From: Branchiostoma belcheri
Lineage: Eukaryota; Chordata; Leptocardii; Amphioxiformes; Branchiostomatidae
Assembly: GCF_001625305.1 (NCBI RefSeq)
Contig: NW_017804076.1
Location: forward strand, 2,093,480-2,157,479
Direction: 5' to 3'
Length of the DNA: 64,000 nucleotides
In this document: piece by piece, positions 38,801 through 45,490 of the stretch
Layout: every line of letters starts with the position of its first letter
Position numbering within the stretch: the stretch's first letter is position 1
Translations under genes and position numbers: made by a program
The notes under the pieces: model-generated
Databases searched by the model: none
Seen by the model: the letters and a program-made list of their open reading frames with translations, nothing else
Told to the model about the DNA's origin: nothing

Positions 38801-40702
38801 ATTTCGATCAAGTTTCAAACAATTTTGATGAATAAAGCATCCAATAAATAAACTCTTCTACAATAAAATAATTTCCTTTCTGCTAGTAAAATGAATAGAA
38901 ATGCGTCATATTTTGGGCAAGTGAAAAGTTGGTTCGGGCAAGTGAAAATGACCAGGTACTTGCCCGGTAGGGCAAGTGGATTTTTAAAAACTTGTCCAAC
39001 CCCGTGTTTTCCTTAGATTAGAACTATGAAAGTAAACATAAAGAGACAGCTTAGTTGTGATTGGCTGACCTGTGTTCAAACATCTCCTGTTCCTTGTGGT
39101 ACTGAGAAGCCAGCTCATCTTGCTTCAACTTCTCATGTTCGACTTTCTGCTGGGCCATCCACACCTGAAATATTTGAGAGTCAGTTGGTTAAGATGGGTG
39201 GACATGTATATGAAATGCATTGGAAATAGGCTAAAGGTACCAAATTATCATTTCGTAGAATATTCCTTAATCAGTGACTCTTTTTGAAAGGTAGAAACAC
39301 GTACAGGTCTCCAATTTTTTTGTGATGAAGGAATATTCTACTAACTGATACTTCTACGTGACTGATAAACCAAATCAACCGTACCAAATTATGTATGCAA
39401 GGCTTTCAAGAATTTCTTGATGTTTGAATGTCTGGTGTTGATATAATGAAACACAGCACATAAAGGACTAGCCTGGGTACCATCCGATTTGTAATGGCTC
39501 CCCCGAAAAAATTTTGGAGTAGCCGTTACAAATTGGATGGCACCTAGGGTAATAAAAAGACAAGTAATAGAAACATATTATTAGTACTATAATTTAGTAC
39601 ATTACAAAACTTTGTATCACTAATAAACTTTGTATCAAAATTCATAAAATATAACGTTATATGTTAACTGTTAACGTTACATACATTTTTGGCGAGGCCG
39701 ACCTTCTAGTAAAAATTTATACGTAAGTACATGTGCATGTAACTAGTGCTACACTACAGCCTAGCCGTGGCGACTCTTGAATCGGGCTTACATTGCATTA
39801 CCCTCAGCAAGAGTCGTGGAAAGATCCATTGGCAGAACTGCACATTTCCCGTTGGCTGCCCGATGCTCCGTTTTTGACCCGTTTTTTTGCTGTCCCGAGC
39901 TTCCCTACAATATAACTCCACAATTGGCTGGGTTGCCGATGTTTAGATCAGCCTAAATATTCCACAGCGCGACAGAAAAGTAGTGAAATAGCTAGTCGGC
40001 ACATCCGGGCCGCCATCTTGGATATAGTCGGGAATGTCCGCTACCGCCGTCGGGAACGCTCGGTAGCGTCACGATTACCGAAGCCCGACCGAAAGCTCTC
40101 CGTTTATAACCGGAAAGGCTACCGAGCGTTCCCGACGGCGGTAGCGGACATTCCCGACTATATCCAAGATGGCGGCCCGGATGTGCCGACTAGCTATTTC
40201 ACTACTTTTCTGTCGCGCTGTGGAATATTTAGGCTGATCTAAACATCGGCAACCCAGCCAATTGTGGAGTTATATTGTAGGGAAGCTCGGGACAGCAAAA
40301 AACCGGGTCAAAAACGGAGCATCGGGCAGCCAACGGGAAATGTGCAGTTCTGCCAATGGATCTTTCCACGACTCTTGCTGAGGGTAATGCAATGTAAGCC
40401 CGATTCAAGAGTCGCCACGGCTACACTACAGCCCTAGTCTAATCATGTCGAAGATTCTGTTACCTTTGTTAGTGGCATAATAAAACAATATTTAGATTTA
40501 TGTATACATTTTGGGTACACAGATCCCTTTAAATCGTGAAGAACGTGCACAAAACGCACATATAACGTTGTTGTTGAAATAAAAAATATTTGATGTTTGG
40601 GGGGGGGGGCGAAACGACGCCTCTGCTTACCCGTTTGATGTTCGCCTTTGAGGCCGGGTGGAAGTCTTTCTTGCACATGAAATTAGCGAAGGACTTCCCC
40701 AT
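16784..40702 (-). CDS. CIR1: CIR1, corepressor interacting with RBPJ (spliced gene)
   Basis: This is a nuclear corepressor that, in vertebrates, links the Notch-pathway DNA-binding protein RBPJ/CBF1 to HDAC/SAP30 complexes and is also connected to pre-mRNA splicing. Coding exons, 5' to 3' on the minus strand: 40702-40631, 39164-39070, 29375-29302, [one missing], 27228-27180, 21290-21231, 20137-20080, 19555-19452, 18630-18545, 17816-16784. All junctions found are GT-AG, and every junction between adjacent identified exons keeps the frame. Order of domains: the Cir_N domain ([19 protein letters not shown]), the [15 protein letters not shown] segment, a zinc-knuckle-like [35 protein letters not shown], then a long Lys/Ser/Asp/Arg-rich tail. 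Sequence order matches vertebrate CIR1 end to end. The missing exon must be 3n+1 bases long. Introns range from 0.5 to 9.7 kb and hold many transposons. Confidence 0.93.
17817..18544 (-). other. CIR1 intron 9
   Basis: A 728-bp intron. It contains a (GAGT)n microsatellite at 18432-18469 (read on +). Nothing else is recognised. Confidence 0.85.
18432..18469. repeat. (TGAG)n microsatellite
   Basis: About nine tetramer units. The same motif forms the 3' tail of the retrotransposon at 36603-38781, so this could be a relic tail, though no element body is seen beside it. Confidence 0.9.
18545..18630 (-). CDS. CIR1: CIR1 exon 9
   Basis: The acceptor CTTCAG ends at 18631 and the donor is CTCAA|GTAAGT. 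It encodes [19 protein letters not shown] followed by TTKQKKKLL, a segment nearly invariant in CIR1 proteins. It ends in phase 2. Confidence 0.95.
18669..19036. mobile_element. MITE with GCCCGTAGCCAGG terminal inverted repeats
   Basis: The left end GCCCGTAGCCAGG is mirrored by CCTGGCTACGGGC at the right end. The interior has the GCGAGGCGAGCGCCGAAGGC block and a 40-bp direct duplication of TGGACCAAAAAGTGGACC. No transposase frame is present. It lies in CIR1 intron 8. Confidence 0.85.
19452..19555 (-). CDS. CIR1: CIR1 exon 8
   Basis: The acceptor CTTAG precedes 19555 and the donor is CAG|GTTAGA. Two bases complete a Pro codon, then [34 protein letters not shown]. It corresponds to the vertebrate SELIAEMRNSGFALK region. 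Confidence 0.93.
19672..19855 (+). mobile_element. tRNA-derived SINE, family 2 copy 1
   Basis: A tRNA-like head (TAGTCCAGTAGTTGGCG, B box AGTTCGAATTCC at 19719-19730) is followed by a body GGTCGCAGTCCACTGTTCAT ... CAGTACAATGAACCT. The body is shared with 24810-25095. It lies in CIR1 intron 7 (19556-20079), which otherwise shows nothing recognisable. Confidence 0.7.
20080..20137 (-). CDS. CIR1: CIR1 exon 7
   Basis: The acceptor CTTCTAG precedes 20137 and the donor is CCAAC|GTAAGT. It encodes [19 protein letters not shown] plus one base. Its first Cys completes the zinc-knuckle-like motif begun in exon 6. Confidence 0.93.
20197..20280. mobile_element. Short hairpin MITE with 8-bp target duplication
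   Basis: Arms of about 26 bp (TAGCCTGAGTGTCAGCCTTT... and its complement ...AAAGGCTGACACTCAGGCTA) flank a short loop. CGTTACAT stands directly at both sides (20189-20196 and 20281-20288), a target-site duplication of the hAT type. It lies in CIR1 intron 6 (20138-21230). Confidence 0.85.
20818..21036. mobile_element. CAGGGCTC-type TIR element (diverged)
   Basis: It starts CAGCGCTCAAATTAGTAC and ends GCAATTCGAGCCCTG, resembling the CAGGGCTC/T family also seen at 30778, 53668 and 56843. It is noncoding and lies in CIR1 intron 6. Confidence 0.55.
21231..21290 (-). CDS. CIR1: CIR1 exon 6 (zinc-knuckle-like exon)
   Basis: Sixty bases encode exactly [20 protein letters not shown] between the acceptor TATACAG and the donor GAG|GTATGA. 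The C-x2-C-x4-H-x6-C pattern is completed by the first Cys of exon 7. This is the most diagnostic CIR1 segment. Confidence 0.96.
24226..24400 (+). repeat. Dispersed repeat, copy 1 (partner 44275-44430)
   Basis: It shares with 44275-44430 the blocks TGTCAATGTTGGAAA, CACTAAGGTGTCAGATCATG or a close variant, GCAGGGGTCCACCCAAAAAA and GGGTCGGTCAGGAAACA. The termini resemble an inverted GGCCTAGG...TGTTTCCTG block present at 44109 and, inverted, at about 24390-24410, so it may be a TIR element. Confidence 0.6.
24810..25095 (+). mobile_element. tRNA-derived SINE, family 2 copy 2
   Basis: B box AGTTTGAATCC at 24851-24861, with the same CAGTCCACTTTT... / CATTGTACTTGTC... / GAATGAACCT body as 19672-19855. 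This copy is longer and more diverged. Confidence 0.65.
27180..27228 (-). CDS. CIR1: CIR1 exon 5
   Basis: The acceptor CATCTAG precedes 27228 and the donor is CCG|GTAAGA. One base completes the previous codon, then [16 protein letters not shown], matching the vertebrate [16 protein letters not shown]. The required incoming phase (2) does not match the outgoing phase of exon 3 (1), so at least one exon is missing between them. Confidence 0.94.
27270..27465 (-). mobile_element. tRNA-derived SINE with hairpin tail
   Basis: The reverse strand reads GGTGGTCTTTTGGTTAGGGG (A-box region) and a B box GGTTCAAATCC (27393-27403). Beside it is an inverted repeat, AAGGAATTGTT.ACTCAAGCAA against TTGCTTGAGAAACAATTCCTT (27299-27320 and 27341-27362). 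It is not a functional tRNA. Confidence 0.6.
28207..28836. other. Assembly gap (630 N)
   Basis: A run of N inside CIR1 between exons 3 and 5. The missing CIR1 exon (vertebrate EYKFEWQKGAPRE region, 3n+1 bases) is not visible in the flanking sequence 27229-28206 or 28837-29301, so it probably lies here. Flanking ORFs that run into the N are artefacts. Confidence 0.95.
29302..29375 (-). CDS. CIR1: CIR1 exon 3
   Basis: The acceptor CTGTACAG precedes 29375 and the donor is GAGAAAG|GTGACA. It encodes [20 protein letters not shown] then GAEK, corresponding to the vertebrate LLMGDERVKNGLNFMYEAP segment. It ends in phase 1. Confidence 0.92.
29464..29861. mobile_element. MITE family X, copy 1 (~34-bp TIR)
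   Basis: The left end GGCCATGTTGCTTTGATTAT continues into ATGGATGACATCC. The right end GGATGTCATCCAT ... ATCAACAGGCC is its complement. The interior matches the second copy at 63432-63822 in order and orientation (CATCAGTTTT.G.GTTCCCAGAG near the right end). No transposase is present. Confidence 0.9.
29956..30185. repeat. Local direct duplication
   Basis: The TTACAGCAATGTGGCA ... TATCACAG.GGAAGA ... CACATTTTCAGCACCAAGGA block at 29956-30037 recurs at about 30080-30185, where it carries an extra ~25-bp insertion. Confidence 0.8.
30306..30529. mobile_element. MITE family Y (TACTGTAAAT TIR), copy 1
   Basis: It starts TAATGTAAATCACTTAATGT and ends GTGATTTACAGTA. The interior CAGAAGTGACCGCAAAAA and TTCGCGGTGGTGGCAGG blocks are shared with copies at 32462, 34625 and 62385. 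It is nonautonomous. Confidence 0.85.
30778..31129. mobile_element. CAGGGCTCAAAATAC TIR element
   Basis: A 15-bp TIR: CAGGGCTCAAAATAC at the left and GTATTTTGAGCCCTG at the right. The interior holds mirrored TGCAACTTGCAATTT-like blocks. It is noncoding; no clear target duplication was seen. Confidence 0.8.
32462..32630 (-). mobile_element. MITE family Y, copy 2 (inverted, partial)
   Basis: Read on the minus strand: TACTGTAATTCACTTTATGT, TTCACAGCAGCAAAAG, ... AGAAGTGACTGCAGAAACC ... TTCACCG-like end. It has the same block order as the other family Y copies. The left edge is approximate. Confidence 0.7.
34625..34838. mobile_element. MITE family Y, copy 3
   Basis: It starts TACATGTAATTCACTTCAGG, contains TTCACAGTGGCAGCAGG and CAGAAGTGACCGTGAAAGC, and ends TTACACTTACAGTA. 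More diverged than copies 1 and 4. Confidence 0.75.
36176..36270. repeat. Hairpin (palindromic MITE-like)
   Basis: Arms ATTCAAAGAAAAATCAAACT... and its complement ...AGTTTGATTTTTCTTTGAAT, about 38 bp each with a short central loop. No coding content. Confidence 0.8.
36603..38781 (+). mobile_element. 5'-truncated non-LTR retrotransposon (LINE)
   Basis: It is flanked by an 11-bp target duplication AAAGTATAGCC (36592-36602 and 38782-38792) and ends in a (GAGT)n tail. The frame is already open at the left edge, so the endonuclease part is missing. Reverse transcriptase motifs follow in order: [40 protein letters not shown] (motif A), [16 protein letters not shown] (motif B), [11 protein letters not shown] (motif C), then FSYLGGTI and a C-terminal domain ending before 38770. 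Clade (RTE, CR1/Jockey or I group) was not resolved. Confidence 0.93.
36647..38770 (+). pseudogene. LINE reverse transcriptase ORF, frameshifted
   Basis: The main frame is open to a TGA at 38131. The homologous protein continues in another frame ([20 protein letters not shown], about 38128-38214) and returns to the first frame near 38216, running to 38770 ([14 protein letters not shown] ... ending MEACGLE). Two compensating indels and the missing 5' part make it inactive. The catalytic Asp of motif A and the FADD box are intact. Confidence 0.9.
39070..39164 (-). CDS. CIR1: CIR1 exon 2
   Basis: The acceptor TATTTCAG precedes 39164 and the donor is CACAG|GTCAGC. It encodes [20 protein letters not shown] then [11 protein letters not shown], the second half of the Cir_N domain (vertebrate VWMAEQKISYDKKKQEEL). 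It ends in phase 2. Confidence 0.95.
39469..39549. mobile_element. Short hairpin MITE
   Basis: The arms TACCATCCGATTTGTAATGG and its near-complement CCGTTACAAATTGGATGGCA surround a CCCCGAAAAAATTTTGG core, with CTAGCCTGG / CCTAGGGTA at the outer ends. It lies in CIR1 intron 1. Confidence 0.75.
39765..40420. mobile_element. Foldback element: 303-bp inverted arms, 50-bp spacer
   Basis: Arm 1 (39765-40067) and arm 2 (40118-40420) are reverse complements with one mismatch seen by eye; both are 303 bp. Outside the arms, CTACACTACAGCC(C)TAG stands on both sides (39749-39764 and 40421-40437), a target-duplication-like direct repeat. Each arm carries a perfect YY1 site (CCAAGATGGCGGC; 40009-40021 inverted, 40164-40176). 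No transposase is present. It ends about 210 bp from CIR1 exon 1, inside intron 1. Confidence 0.9.
40631..40702 (-). CDS. CIR1: CIR1 exon 1 (start codon)
   Basis: The ATG is at 40702-40700, and 24 codons ([24 protein letters not shown]) run to the donor CGG|GTAAGC. The start agrees with the vertebrate protein start, and the phase is 0. Confidence 0.96.
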
Positions 40703-41467
40703 CTTGTGATTTTGTTCTTTGGTGTCTTCTTAGAGGCAAAGAATAGCTGAAAATGTGTAGAGAATTGAAGTGCGTCTGTCCGAACTTCACTATTTGGCCG
40801 CCATCATGGATGGAATGCTACACTCTGCAAATGGGGGTGTTTATAGTGAAAAATTTTCCCCAACAATCCTGCGTCATACTGTGACCCACTATAACCATAA
40901 AACAATAACCATGTCAATTGAAGTGCGCAGTAACCTTTATTTCTGTGTATTGTCTTATTGTGTCAAAATTATTAGCCCCTAATATTGAGGACAGGCTGGA
41001 CTGTGCCATTTCCTGGGGTCAGGGGTGTTTCCTGGTCAGTCAAAAGTAAACAAGGACGCAGAAATTTACAGCGGACGATTTTTCATCTCTCTCCAAACGT
41101 CCCATTGCGTATCAGCTTTGTTAGTTATATTCCATACGTCCACAAACTACCTTTATTAGCATGAATTATTTCTTTTGTAAGAAAGTTTTGCCAGGAAACA
41201 TCACATGACCCATTGCGTCACGTGACCTTTCCATCAATCGCGACATCACTTTCACTCTCAAGTCGTCCAGCCCCCATACGGCCAGTGGCCCGGCCCCTTT
41301 CGCCACGTCTAACGGGAACGGACCGACTACGACACCCGCTCCTCCGTCCTGCCTGCCACGCCCAGCCTACTCGCACGGTCCCGGCTCTGTTTCCCCACCG
41401 ATCCCTTGAAGGAAGGAAGCGGAACGAATCCACCACACGGAGGCTTGGGGAGAGACCGGCTCGCCAG
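40703..41467. promoter_or_regulatory. Probable bidirectional CIR1/SCRN promoter
   Basis: The minus-strand YY1-like motif GATGGCGGCC (40805-40796) lies about 100 bp upstream of the CIR1 ATG, typical of a TSS-proximal site. About 400 bp further out is a perfect GTCACGTGAC (41217-41226; USF/MITF/TFEB type), followed by the only long GC- and CpG-rich tract of the region (about 41230-41470). The tract ends at a good 5' splice donor CGCCAG|GTAACG (41467|41468). I infer that this tract is the noncoding first exon of the secernin gene. Start sites are not determined. Confidence 0.5.
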
Positions 41468-42239
41468 GTAACGGTACCGTTATGTTCACTCAGTTGTGTC
41501 CCGTCATGTATGCTCCGGCCACGGAGATGGGGAGAAAATGCGATCACTGGCTCTATCACTTTCCTTGGGCGGAAGGGCAGCTATTTGACTAGGGCCCACA
41601 GACCCATTCGTCTTCCCTTAGTCTCTGGACCAGACGGTCCATTAGGGACGCTCCATCAATAACCCACATGAGGGAGCTGGAAATTGGATGGTGCATATTT
41701 CGGGAAGTCGGGAAAATTACTATCGCCAACCTTCCTATTTATGATTTTAATACAGTTAGTTGTTAACCCAGCAATATTCCACTTAGTAATTTAGAAAAAA
41801 GGTTTGGTTATAAGGGTACAGTTACTAGAAACTGTACTTGTATTGTAGAAAATTGAAGAAAAGTATCTTGTCTTTTGGATCATCATTATTACATGCATGT
41901 TTGGACCAAATGATGAACTACCAGTACTTTAGAGGACTGTATTTGAAAAACCTTCATAATATGATGGTTCAGTGTGTTTTGATGTCATTTCAATTCCATG
42001 CATGTCATGTCTAACTACCCTTATCTTGTTCAGCTAGATTTCTAGATGTTTCTGCTAGATCATTTATATGACCCCAGGGACAGTGCATTTTATGTGTTTA
42101 ATTGGGGGTCATCTCCAAAGGTTTGCGTAATTGTATGCATATACCATGTAATTACTCCGTGAAGGAGGTCAGGACCTCCGGACGGAGTGTTGTAATCGGC
42201 TGATTTTCATGTTCGCAGTCAAAACACTGGGTTCTCTTC

Positions 42240-42610
42240 GTGTAATCGGCACGCAATTTTATACGCCGTCTGCGGGCATGCCCGTGTTGATGCACGAATG
42301 TGTATTTTGCCGTTGCTGCTTTCGCGGTCAATGTAATATCGCAGACGCACCCCTACAATTACGAGGCGAATTGGAACGGTCCAGAAAAACGCGTTGTTTG
42401 GAATAGCGGGGGGGGAGGTAAAAGTTCATGCAGATACGGGGTGGTTTTTATAAGTGGTTCCAGATGTTTTTGCCCATGGTTAAGAGATGCCAAGTTTTTT
42501 GGAAGATGTTCGCAGCCAAAACGCATTCTGCCGTACGTCGCATATCTGTGTAATTTCGCATGTGGTGTTGCATTATGTCCGGGATGATGCACGTCTTTTT
42601 ATTTTTACCG
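42240..42610 (+). repeat. Dispersed repeat, copy 2 (partner 10960-11110)
   Basis: It shares the GGGCATGCCCGTG, TGATGCACG, GGTCAATGTAATAT and GACGCACCCCTACA blocks with the inverted copy near LRR copy C, and carries a partial internal repetition near 42570-42620. Confidence 0.6.
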
Positions 42611-43324
42611 TAGCTGTTTTGATATTGGAGTAAATGGTTATTTTCGAAACATCCCTACTTTTACAATCCTGTGGAATAGACCGTAGGTTTAGGCAGTTGT
42701 CTGGTAGCAGAGGTACTGTAAGCAGATATCCTGGTTATCTGGCCGGCGGTAGTAACACTCGCGGTGCTTACCGCCACTGTTGCTGGAATTTGGCTTGTTC
42801 CAGGCGCGCTTAATTAGGTACAGGCACCGTAAGACGGTGGGGCTGTCTTTGTTACTAGACACGACCATGATAGTCCGATCTTTATGTGAATGCAATGATT
42901 GTGTGTGTGTAATTAAAATGAAGTTAGAACTTGAAGCACAGTATCTTTACACGCCCTGGGAGCAGTAATGGATTTAGCTCTTTGTATGTTTTATGCTTGT
43001 GACGCGCCCTCATTGTATTAACCGTTGCCTAATTATAATGTCTGCACAGTAGGTCTGGCGTTGACGCTTGGGATTTTGTTGAAATATATAAAACTTCACG
43101 GAGAATTGTCGCCTATGGCTTCTTGTTTAAGTCTGTTATAAAAGCATGTTTTTTAAAGGATTTTTTCAGACTGGCTTATAATATACCATGTTATTATCAT
43201 CATTTATTCTAAATATTGATTGATCAACCAATTCAATTATCATTCAAATCAATACTGAATATAATGATGCAATATTATTGATGATGTCATAACTATATAG
43301 AGTGTTACCATATTAATTCCAATG

Positions 43325-43550
43325 TAGATTGCTACTATATAATGGCAATATCTGTAGAATATATTGTTGCCATGGCAATGCATGTATAAATTGTTGCCAT
43401 GACAAATATCTAGATTGTTGCTATGGAAATCTGGATAGATTGTTGTCATGATAATGTCAGTACAGATTCATTCCCAAGGCAATGTCTGTATAGATTGTTG
43501 CCATGGCAATTCTTGTATAAACAGTTGCCATAGCAACATGTGTACAGATC
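43325..43550. repeat. ~27-bp minisatellite of RFX X-box-like palindromes
   Basis: Units begin near 43327, 43363, 43390, 43414, 43439, 43466, 43494 and 43522, mostly 24-28 bp apart. The consensus is about ATTGTTGCCATGGCAATG. The last unit contains a perfect X-box GTTGCCATAGCAAC (43523-43536), and two others carry GTTGCCATGGCAA. Confidence 0.85.
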
Positions 43551-43616
43551 AGTACTTCCTACAGAAGGGTTCATCATCATCATCTTCTTGTTTCCTTTGG
43601 TGTTTATTTGTAAATG

Positions 43617-43838
43617 GGATTCTTCATGAATAGATGAATAAAAAACAACAAATGGATTTTTATGGATTTACTAACTGTTGTTGTTTTCTTTTGTTTATTT
43701 GTTTATTTTCCTTGGTCATATCCCTGGGATTCCTCATGAATAGAAGCATAAAAAACAATAAATGGATTTTGATGGTTTTAATTGTTGTTTTGTTTTGTTT
43801 TGTTTCTTTGTTTATTTTCCTTGGTCATATCCCTAGAC
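43617..43838. repeat. Direct tandem duplication (~111 bp x 2)
   Basis: Both halves run GGGATTC.TCATGAATAGA ... AAAAACAA.AAATGGATTTT ... TTTATTTTCCTTGGTCATAT CCC, the second starting at about 43728. Confidence 0.9.
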
Positions 43839-44108
43839 CAATTAAGTAATATTAAATAGTGAAGGGAAAACTGTTCAGTATATCCAGATCAGACCACAGA
43901 ATTTGGAACCTAAGATTAGTAAGAAAGTGGCAGCCAATTTTTTAAATCAAAATACCAGTAATCATCCTTTTGATTTAGGAATTATTTAGCATTCAGAGCA
44001 AAACTATACTAGTGAAATTCAACTTGAGTGTATGAATCAGTACTTTGACTTATGATTGTAAGTACAATGAGCTCTTTATAAACACAGTAGGAAAAGTAAA
44101 CTGACATT

Positions 44109-44430
44109 AGGCCTAGGAAAAAAATGTGTTTCCTGTTTCAGTCCCCCCAAAAATAGGGTCGGTAGGTAGGAATTATCTTTTTTCTTTGTTTTTGTTCCCT
44201 TTTTTTAGACTTTGGCAATCTCTAGTGATCTAACTTTAGTTTAACAAAGGAAAACTTGCATGAGGACACTTTTATTTTCAATGTCAATGTTGGAAACCAA
44301 TTGTACAATGTTTTATCACTTAGGTGTCAGATTATGGTGCTAGAGAAGGGTGATCAGCTCAAAAAATTTGCAGGGGTCCACCCAAAAAAAAGGCTAGTGT
44401 CAGCAGTTTTTTGTAGGGTCAGTCAGAAAA
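44109..44430 (+). repeat. Dispersed repeat, copy 2 (partner 24226-24400)
   Basis: The left part (GGCCTAGGAAAAAAATGTG, GGGTCGGTAGG) is an inverted version of the right part's terminus. The 44275-44430 part matches 24226-24400 through the GGTGTCAGATTATG and GCAGGGGTCCACCCAAAAAA blocks. Confidence 0.6.
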
Positions 44431-45336
44431 CAGAAAAAAAGTGTGAATCAATGTGTGAATATGAAGTATTCTATTGGTCCTAATCAAGATCTAGTGCCAA
44501 TGATTCGATGTGAGAATATAACAACGTTTTCGGCCTGGTTATTTTGCATAATTCATGTGTGAACCTGCGTTTCCTCCATGTTTCCCCAGAGAAATCAAGC
44601 ATGATTTATACAGCCTTCCTGTAACGTTAAGTTGTATCAGTCAATGTCAATTTGGACCAATGTTGTGACCTTCTTGGTCTCAATAGTCTCATTTTTTTTA
44701 AAAGATGGTATGGTATGGTAGGTTTATTATTCAGTATTTCCAGTATCCACAAATGACAATGAGAAATACTTTGTATTCAGAGGATTTAAGGAACCAAATC
44801 TTGATTAATTAAGTTGATTTTATAATTATTGAAATAATTATTGCCAAACAATTTCTCATGCAAAATTTAGTGTATTAGCAAAATTTGCATCATCACTTCA
44901 TTAATGTTATAGGGACCAAGAATAGTAATGGTTTGCATGCGATTTTTACTTTGCTTCAGCATGGTACTTGTCACATTGTTAAAGTGATATCAGATGCGTC
45001 CCTATGGGAGCTATTAATGGTTAATCCCCACTGATAAAGCAGATGTCACTGTGAAGTCAACATGTCATTATTCCATTCACAATGTCACAGACAGATGTTG
45101 CCTCAAATTCGGTAAATGTTATACTTGAATGCAGGCCTTATGTTGGTCTCAACTTCTCTCACAATGATGAAGTTGAGAAACATGACCAAACAACAAGCTT
45201 CACTTGTCTCCAACTTTGAATTAACAGAGTTGCTGACTGGATGCAGTTAATATGCGTGTAATATATGTTTGTGCACACCCAGATTTCAACAGTTCCAAGT
45301 GCATCTGAAAACAATTTCATCAGGTTGGTAGGACGT

Positions 45337-45490
45337 AGGATATAGGGATTTTTGTCTTACACAACTGGTAATGTTTCTTACCTGCTACCATTTTGATGCG
45401 TCAGATATGCTTAGAGATGTCTAACAGGCATCAAAACTTAAGCAGGTGAGAAACATTACCGGCTGTGTAAGAAGAAAATCCCTATATCCT
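45337..45490. mobile_element. Palindromic MITE (~50-bp arms)
   Basis: The left arm AGGATATAGGGATTTTTGTC ... TAATGTTTCTTACCTGCT is mirrored by AGCAGGTGAGAAACATTA ... GAAAATCCCTATATCCT. The central loop is about 50 bp. No coding content. Confidence 0.85.

Larger units (their letters stand above)
36481..39004. mobile_element. hAT-like TIR element interrupted by a LINE
   Basis: The left terminus CAGGGTTGGACAAGT and the right terminus ACTTGTCCAACCCCG form a 15-bp TIR with one mismatch. TGTTTTC(C) flanks both ends (36474-36481 and 39005-39012), a 7-8 bp target duplication. Internal mirrored TTGCCC/GGGCAAGT blocks recur at both ends. The element's own DNA is 36481-36602 plus 38793-39004; the rest is the inserted retrotransposon. 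Confidence 0.82.
29376..39069 (-). other. CIR1 intron 2
   Basis: The largest visible intron (9.7 kb), mostly repeat-derived: MITEs at 29464-29861, 30306-30529, 30778-31129, 32462-32630 and 34625-34838, a local duplication at 29956-30185, a hairpin at 36176-36270 and the nested LINE/MITE complex at 36481-39004. The stretches between (for example 31130-32460, 32631-34624 and 34839-36170) show no gene. Confidence 0.85.

Noticed and set aside
41213..41662. 149-codon ORF in the GC-rich tract
   Set aside because: The listed start is not an ATG, a splice donor lies inside it, and GC-rich promoter DNA easily gives open frames; better read as a 5' UTR exon and promoter.
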